From positions 1 through 64,000 of the forward strand of contig NZ_JALBUS010000002.1 of NCBI RefSeq assembly GCF_033971885.1: a stretch of DNA of 64,000 bases, given 5' to 3'. The stretch comes from Absicoccus intestinalis. Its GTDB lineage: Bacteria > Bacillota_I > Bacilli_A > Erysipelotrichales > Erysipelotrichaceae. Below the pieces are notes generated by a model that saw nothing but the letters and a program-made list of their open reading frames with translations, was not told the DNA's origin and did no database searches. Position 1 is the first letter of the stretch, and every line of letters begins with the position of its first letter. Shown here piece by piece: positions 58,899-64,000 of the stretch. Both the position numbers and the translations under genes were made by a program.

Positions 58899-60875
58899 CT
58901 ATACGCGTAAAGCCGAATAATAAGCTGTGCTCATTGCTTCATAAACTTTTCCTACTTTCGCGCAATCGCCAATAATGTAATATTCATCAACTAAATCGCT
59001 TAATGAATCCACTAAATGATAGTCAGGTCTAAATCCAAGAGCACAAACAACAGAATCGGCTTCTACCACAAATTCTTTGCCCTCATTATCTTCGACTAAA
59101 ACGCCATCTTCAACAACGGCTTTTACTTTCGTGTTACACAAAACTTTTGCCGCATCATAAATTCTTGGTAATAAGCCACCACGATAGAAAGAATTGCATT
59201 CCATCGCAAGTTCGGGTTTCATTTCAATAATCGTTACTTCGTGTCCATCGTGATTCCATCCAATAGCGCCTTCGCTGCCAACAAGGCCACCACCCATAAC
59301 AACAACTTTTTTTCCTAATTTTTCTGGATGGAGTTCGGCATCAATAGCCATGACCACTTTTTCACTTTCGTGCAAGCCTGGAATACGTGGTTTTAATTCT
59401 TTTGAGCCAACTGCCACAAAAATAGCATCCGGATCAAAATCTTTAACAAATTCTGGTGTTGCTTCTGTATTTAAACAAACTTCAACTTTATTTTTATAGA
59501 TACGTTTTTCTAAGACTTTCGCTAATTTTCGATAATCTTCTTTAAAGTAAGCCGAACCAGCAGGAATCAAATTGCCACCTAAATGATCTTGTTTTTCTAC
59601 CAAAGTAACATCATGGCCACGTTGGGCAGCGGTAATGGCTGCTTCCATACCAGCAGGCCCTCCACCAACAACCAATATTTTCTTCTTTTCTTGGGCTGGT
59701 TTTACGCCAAAACGATCTTGCATCTCTTCACCAATAATTGGATTGGCTGTGCATTTTACCATTTCTAGTTGACCGGTTGCACCAAAACATTCGTAACAAC
59801 GTAAACAAGGCGTAATATCATCGGCTTGTCCGAGCAAGGCTTTCTTTGGCAAGTCTGGATCTGCTAAAGATTCACGAGCAATTTCAACCACATCGGCTTG
59901 TCCTGTCGCAATAATTTCTTCCATTTGTGATGGGTCTTGTAAAGAACCAACCGTCGCAATTGGAGTTTTTACATGTTTCTTGATTTCGGCAGCCAAATAA
60001 ACATTCACGCCATGTGGATAGAATGCCGATGGATGGGTTCTTTGAAACATGGATGGATCTTCATGATTACCGCAAGATACATTGATCAAATCACATTTGC
60101 CATCAATCATTTTCGCAATTTCAATACAATCTTGTTGATTCAATCCGCCTTCTAAGAAATCATCCCCATTCATACGAACTTCAATTGGGAAAATAGGTCC
60201 ACATTTTTTGCGAACATTTTCCAAAGATAAAAGAAAGAAACGTGCACGATTTTCTAAGGAACCACCAAATTCATCTGTTCTTTTATTCCATGATGGCGAT
60301 AAAAATTGAGAAAATAACCATCCATGTGCGGCATGAACTTGAACCATGTCAAAGCCAACTTCTTTACACAATAAAGCTGCATCTCCAAATGATTCAATAA
60401 TTTCATAAATCATTTCTCTTGGCATTTCTTTTACATGGCCTTGTGGCATTTCCATGTCACTTACGCCCCAAGCGATTCCTTCTTTTCCGTGATCTCCACC
60501 AACACTGGCAAGTCCTCCATACATACCGCCATGTGACAATTGAATATTTGCCAATGCACCCGCATTATGAATGGCACGCGTTGTTTCGGTCAAACCTTGA
60601 CGAACTCCATAAGAATCCAATTGTAATTGTTTATTATGTGATTTTCCTGTTTTTGAATGTGGAATGGATTCTCCATAAGTAACAACCGCAGCACCACCCA
60701 TTGCTTTTCTTTCTAAATACGCAATCATTTCTGGTGTCATATGACCCTCGGTCGTAATCATACTCGGGCTCGTTGGCGCACAAATGATTCGATTTTTCAA
60801 TTTAATGTTTCCTAAGCGTAATGGCGAAAACAAATGTGGATACAATTCTTTTCCTTTATATTTGCAAATACCCAT
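58899..60875 (-). CDS. Old Yellow Enzyme/2,4-dienoyl-CoA reductase-type flavoprotein
   Basis: 658 residues. FMN TIM barrel (1-350): LFSPLRLGNIKLKNRI, VHAAHGWLFSQFLSPSWNKR, TDEFGGSLENRARF; 4Fe-4S cysteines CLRCYECFG...C; C-terminal FAD/NAD(P) domains (VVGGGPAGMEAAITAAQRGH; VVMGGGLVGSEGAIGW). It should reduce an activated C=C bond with electrons from NADH. Unusual in a sugar-type cluster: the substrate may be an unsaturated or dehydrated sugar-derived acid or ketone. GGAGGAC precedes the ATG. First gene of the operon with the FGGY kinase. Confidence 0.88.
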   Translation of the reverse strand: MGICKYKGKELYPHLFSPLRLGNIKLKNRIICAPTSPSMITTEGHMTPEMIAYLERKAMGGAAVVTYGESIPHSKTGKSHNKQLQLDSYGVRQGLTETTRAIHNAGALANIQLSHGGMYGGLASVGGDHGKEGIAWGVSDMEMPQGHVKEMPREMIYEIIESFGDAALLCKEVGFDMVQVHAAHGWLFSQFLSPSWNKRTDEFGGSLENRARFFLLSLENVRKKCGPIFPIEVRMNGDDFLEGGLNQQDCIEIAKMIDGKCDLINVSCGNHEDPSMFQRTHPSAFYPHGVNVYLAAEIKKHVKTPIATVGSLQDPSQMEEIIATGQADVVEIARESLADPDLPKKALLGQADDITPCLRCYECFGATGQLEMVKCTANPIIGEEMQDRFGVKPAQEKKKILVVGGGPAGMEAAITAAQRGHDVTLVEKQDHLGGNLIPAGSAYFKEDYRKLAKVLEKRIYKNKVEVCLNTEATPEFVKDFDPDAIFVAVGSKELKPRIPGLHESEKVVMAIDAELHPEKLGKKVVVMGGGLVGSEGAIGWNHDGHEVTIIEMKPELAMECNSFYRGGLLPRIYDAAKVLCNTKVKAVVEDGVLVEDNEGKEFVVEADSVVCALGFRPDYHLVDSLSDLVDEYYIIGDCAKVGKVYEAMSTAYYSALRV

Positions 60876-60913
60876 AAAATTAGTCCTCCTTACATTTCAC
60901 AATTCTTACTTAT

Positions 60914-60942
60914 AAGATAATTTGTAACCTCTTTCCTATCAA
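60914..60942 (-). promoter_or_regulatory. promoter of the OYE-kinase operon
   Basis: Minus strand TTGATA (60937-60942), 17-base spacer, TATCTT (60914-60919). Confidence 0.5.
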
Positions 60943-60951
60943 AACCTGCTT

Positions 60952-60969
60952 TTCCTCTTTGAAAAGGAA
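60952..60969. promoter_or_regulatory. palindromic operator, site 2
   Basis: Minus strand TTCCTTTTCAAAGAGGAA, ending 9 bases upstream of the -35 box, the same distance as site 1 at 57142-57159. Confidence 0.6.
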
Positions 60970-60975
60970 ATATAT

Positions 60976-61010
60976 AAAAATAAAAGAAAGTGCCCATTTT
61001 TGACACCTTC
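60976..61010 (-). terminator. terminator after the MFS gene
   Basis: Minus-strand GAAGGTGTC and GGCACTTTC form a 9-bp stem with two G-T pairs, followed by TTTTATTTTTA. Confidence 0.6.
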
Positions 61011-61020
61011 CCTCTTTTTA

Positions 61021-62193
61021 CTATGCATCAATTGCTTGCTTATCTGTTATAGGAGATCGAATACATGTTAATAAACCAATAAGCAGCAATGCGATACCCG
61101 AAATAATAAATCGAAGTCGTATATCACTCCCAAAGATACCAGCCAATGGATTAATGACATACGCACTAATAAAACTACCTAAATTAAAAGAAGCAGATAC
61201 AACCGCAATAGCCGATGAAGCTTGTACAGCGTTTACCATATTGGCCGCAAAGGAAACGCCTCCTGCATTTCGCATCGCAAAGCCAACTCCCATACATAAA
61301 GCGCCAATACAAACAATGATCAAATTTGTTGATAAGCCGACAATCATTGTGCCAACAGCAGATAATAATACCGCAATCCCTAAAGTAAAACGTTTAAAGC
61401 TTTTTACCATAAAGCCAAAAATCAAGCCGCTTAAAATCCCTGCTATTTGCATGATTGCAGAAACCGTTCCTGCTGTTTGTTCATTGCCAATTCCGTTACG
61501 ATCCAAATACATAGCAATATTCGTATTAAATGTGGAAATAAAAATACCTGCTAATAAACAAAGAAAGCCAAAATAAATCAATTTTCCACTAATATAAAAT
61601 CCCCCACTATTACTTTCGATTTTCGGGATTTCTCCTTTTGGGATACATGTAAACATCACCAATAAAATTGGTACTGTGATCAATAAAATCAAATATCCAT
61701 TTTGCCAGCCAAAATTAGTCGTCAAGATGCCTGATCCTTTCGCAACAATAGCTCCACCTAAAGAAGCAAAGATGGCTTGATAACCCATGATTTTTGACTT
61801 TTCTAATCCGGTGAAATAATCCGCAATTAAGGAGGAACTAGTCACAACCACCAAGGAAAGACCACAACCAATCACAACACTAACCAGATATAACATCCAT
61901 AATTGACTATGAAAAAAATGAGGTAAAATTCCTCCAATTAACATCAAAAATGTTCCTAAAATTGCTACATCCCTTTTTGTTAAAAAACGTTCAAAAAAAG
62001 GCTCAATCAACATCATTGGAAATGTAGATAAACTAATTATCGTCAAAACGATTTGAACAGAAGAATCACTGGCATCAGGAAATGATTTTCCAATTTCCGA
62101 TAAAATTGGAGAAAATGCCGTATTGCAAGTAATTGTCAAAGACATCAATAAGATGCCTAAGACAATACCTGCTTTATTACGATTATTTTTCAT
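61021..62193 (-). CDS. MFS transporter
   Basis: 390 residues, 12 membrane segments, MFS loop 2-3 motif near ERFLTKRDVAILGTF. Likely symporter for the cluster's substrate. A TTG start at 62217 would add eight residues and overlap the dehydrogenase; the ATG at 62191-62193 is chosen. TATAAT ends seven bases before it, without a Shine-Dalgarno, so a leaderless internal transcript is possible. Follows the 2-hydroxyacid dehydrogenase gene. Confidence 0.85.
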   Translation of the reverse strand: MKNNRNKAGIVLGILLMSLTITCNTAFSPILSEIGKSFPDASDSSVQIVLTIISLSTFPMMLIEPFFERFLTKRDVAILGTFLMLIGGILPHFFHSQLWMLYLVSVVIGCGLSLVVVTSSSLIADYFTGLEKSKIMGYQAIFASLGGAIVAKGSGILTTNFGWQNGYLILLITVPILLVMFTCIPKGEIPKIESNSGGFYISGKLIYFGFLCLLAGIFISTFNTNIAMYLDRNGIGNEQTAGTVSAIMQIAGILSGLIFGFMVKSFKRFTLGIAVLLSAVGTMIVGLSTNLIIVCIGALCMGVGFAMRNAGGVSFAANMVNAVQASSAIAVVSASFNLGSFISAYVINPLAGIFGSDIRLRFIISGIALLLIGLLTCIRSPITDKQAIDA

Positions 62194-62201
62194 GTATGGA
62201 A

Positions 62202-63257
62202 TTATACTCGTTTCCAAATATATTTTCGATCTTCTCCTTTTAAATAGGCCAAGATCTCTTGAGACATCATTTCACCCGACCAGTTATCAACATCGGTAGT
62301 TAATCCGGCCATATGTGGTGTACAAACTACATTACGCATCTTCAACAATGGATGGTTGATTGGTACAGGTTCTTGCCAATATACATCCACAGCGGCTCCG
62401 GTAATGTCGCCATTTTGTAGGGCTTCGACAAAATCTCTTTGGTCAATGACAGCCGCACGTGCGGTATTGACGACATAGGCGGTTTTCTTCATCTTGGAGA
62501 ACCAATCTTTATTGACAATACCTCGGGTAGAGTCCACAACTGGTAGATGAATACTTACGATATCCGCATCCGATAACATGGTATCGAGATCACATGCTTT
62601 GGCTCCTGTCGCTTCGATCTTTTCATCATCCAAATATGGATCATAGGCTAAGATTTCCATGCCAAAGGCTTGGGCACGTTTGGCAACTTCACGACCAATG
62701 GCACCAAAACCGGCAATACCTAATTTCTTTCCATATAATTCAAATCCAATTCCATAATCAGTAAATGGATGATGTTCATCCAAAGGACCAAAAGTAACAT
62801 TTTTTACATCAGGTACATCATAGATATCTTCTTTTGCTGGACTTGTATGATCTCCTTTATGTAAACCTTCCGCCGAAATCGTGATTTTTCTTGCCATGGC
62901 AATCATGAGGCCAATGGTATACTCAGCAACCGCTACACGATTACGACCAGGTGTATATGACAACTGCAAGCCACGATCCATGATCGTTTTATTATCGACC
63001 GTAACGGGTGTTCCTTTGGCTACACCAATAAATTTCATACCTGAATCCGCCCAACCATTGATCGTATCTGTACCGGCATATTCATCGCCCAATACGACCA
63101 ATTCATAGCCACGACATTCTTCTCTGGTTTGAGCTTCGGTTACATTTCCTTTTCCGTGCTTTAATTCACCAGCAATGGTAATGTCGCAATATTCTTCAAT
63201 TTCTTGCATACGCTTTTCAGGTAAACGCGTACATAAGACCATTTTCTTTTTTGCCAT
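62202..63257 (-). CDS. D-isomer-specific 2-hydroxyacid dehydrogenase
   Basis: 351 residues. Rossmann motif GIAGFGAIGREVAKRAQAFG, catalytic Arg in VNTARAAVIDQ, Glu in VDVYWQEPVP and His in CTPHMAGLT. Reduces a 2-oxo acid or oxidises a 2-hydroxy acid, e.g. phosphoglycerate, hydroxypyruvate or a sugar acid. An extra segment near 150-175 (VPDVKNVTFGPLDEHHPF) is unusual. AAGGAGACG precedes the ATG. Follows the iron dehydrogenase gene by 10 bases. Confidence 0.9.
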   Translation of the reverse strand: MAKKKMVLCTRLPEKRMQEIEEYCDITIAGELKHGKGNVTEAQTREECRGYELVVLGDEYAGTDTINGWADSGMKFIGVAKGTPVTVDNKTIMDRGLQLSYTPGRNRVAVAEYTIGLMIAMARKITISAEGLHKGDHTSPAKEDIYDVPDVKNVTFGPLDEHHPFTDYGIGFELYGKKLGIAGFGAIGREVAKRAQAFGMEILAYDPYLDDEKIEATGAKACDLDTMLSDADIVSIHLPVVDSTRGIVNKDWFSKMKKTAYVVNTARAAVIDQRDFVEALQNGDITGAAVDVYWQEPVPINHPLLKMRNVVCTPHMAGLTTDVDNWSGEMMSQEILAYLKGEDRKYIWKRV

Positions 63258-63267
63258 TTTCGTCTCC

Positions 63268-63999
63268 TTAAAATGCTTTCTTTAAAATTTCAATAATTGT
63301 TTCTTTTGTTACATCTTGACGTGGATTAAAATGTAACGGACCTTCCTTTAATGCATCCGTTGCGATGATGTCAAAATCTGCTTCTGTGATCTTATGTTCC
63401 CTTCCTTGTTCATGAAGAGGTCGAATACCCATTTCTTTGACCATACGGCCTAATTCATTGGCTAGAGCAAATTTATCTTTTTCTTCATCACCGGTCAAAG
63501 ATAAGTTGATGGCTTTGGCCATTTCAATCATTTCTTTTGGACATTTTTCTGCATTGAAAGCCGTAACATAAGGTAACACACATGCATTGGCCACGCCATG
63601 AGCTAGACCAAAATGAGCACTCAACGTATGTGCAATCGCATGTACCAATCCTAAATTGGCATTGGAGAAGCCAAATCCAACAACGATGCAACCTAACATC
63701 ATCTTTTCACGCGCATCCATATCGTTGCCGTTTTCATATACTTTTGGTAGATTTTCATAGAAAATCTGTAAACCACGCAAAGAATTATACTTGGTTAAAT
63801 ATGTCGCTTCGTTAGAAATATAGCTTTCTACGGCATGGGTGATGGCATCCAGTCCCGTAGCGGCAGTGACTCCAGCTGGCACAGTACGGGTGAATTCAGG
63901 ATCCGCAATCACTTTATCTGCTACGATCTTATTATCGATCACGACATATTTACGAACCGATTTGGTATCGACCAGGGCCGCTACATTGGTAATTTCACT
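63268..63999 (-). CDS. iron-containing alcohol dehydrogenase (partial, continues past the right edge)
   Basis: The last 243 codons: SEITNVAALVDTK at the edge, then DPEFTRTVPAGVTAATGLDA, ITHAVESYISNEA, and the iron ligands in LGLVHAIAHTLSAHFGLAHG (three His) with Asp in GLDAITH. Typical of 1,2-propanediol, lactaldehyde or butanol dehydrogenases. The GTG at 63940 is internal; the true start lies outside the window. Lead or early gene of the operon with the 2-hydroxyacid dehydrogenase. Confidence 0.9.
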   Translation of the reverse strand, partial: SEITNVAALVDTKSVRKYVVIDNKIVADKVIADPEFTRTVPAGVTAATGLDAITHAVESYISNEATYLTKYNSLRGLQIFYENLPKVYENGNDMDAREKMMLGCIVVGFGFSNANLGLVHAIAHTLSAHFGLAHGVANACVLPYVTAFNAEKCPKEMIEMAKAINLSLTGDEEKDKFALANELGRMVKEMGIRPLHEQGREHKITEADFDIIATDALKEGPLHFNPRQDVTKETIIEILKKAF

Positions 64000-64000
64000 G

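Overview
The window reads as a chromosomal segment of a low-GC Bacillota. The closest impression is an Erysipelotrichia-like gut anaerobe: split transketolase, large biotin-dependent pyruvate carboxylase, CBS-domain pyrophosphatase, KtrAB and DegV proteins, AGGAGG-type ribosome binding sites, and almost every gene on the minus strand. This assignment is an impression from gene content, not a phylogenetic result. No rRNA, tRNA, CRISPR array, transposase or integrase was recognised.

Left end, 1-6.7 kb: an AT-rich accessory region with wreckage of a large DUF1998-type helicase joined to a decaying repeat protein, an intact PLD-nuclease/SF2-helicase/DUF3427 gene coupled to a Nudix hydrolase, and a YafQ/DinJ-type toxin-antitoxin pair with a partial second antitoxin copy beside it.

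6.7-18.6 kb: a metabolic island. A six-gene minus-strand operon encodes a spermidine/putrescine-type ABC importer (ATPase, two permeases, lipoprotein), an amidinohydrolase of the guanidine-modifying superfamily and an M20 carbamoylase. A PucR-family regulator lies upstream; a second amidinohydrolase and an AEC transporter run in the opposite direction, and an omega-amidase-like nitrilase follows. Together they suggest import of a guanidino or ureido compound and stepwise release of nitrogen. A DUF4143 ATPase gene has been inserted inside this island between 25-bp direct repeats.

18.6-38.5 kb: mostly housekeeping operons. These are RecG with small membrane proteins; a GntR-ABC operon with a 15-bp inverted-repeat operator; MarR with two histidine phosphatases; split transketolase followed by an orphan antitoxin; ppaC-ktrB-ktrA-nudC; and deoB-HAD-IIA(Gut)-dipeptidase, in which deoB is interrupted by one in-frame TAG.

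38.6-56 kb: pyruvate carboxylase, DegV, a SorC regulator, PAP2 phosphatase, LemA/DUF2207, two Hsp20 genes under a CIRCE promoter, GpsA, an RpiR regulator, serine dehydratase and a rhodanese-TtcA fusion. The 430-bp stretch between LemA and the 47.9-kb membrane protein holds two tandem plus-strand small-RNA units with shared promoter architecture, C/U-rich loops and terminators. They resemble CiaR-controlled csRNAs or LhrC RNAs and are the most novel-looking item here.

56-64 kb: a carbohydrate or polyol cluster: zinc dehydrogenase, FGGY kinase, Old Yellow Enzyme-type reductase, MFS transporter, 2-hydroxyacid dehydrogenase and an iron alcohol dehydrogenase running off the right edge. Two of its promoters carry the same palindrome exactly 9 bp upstream of the -35 box.
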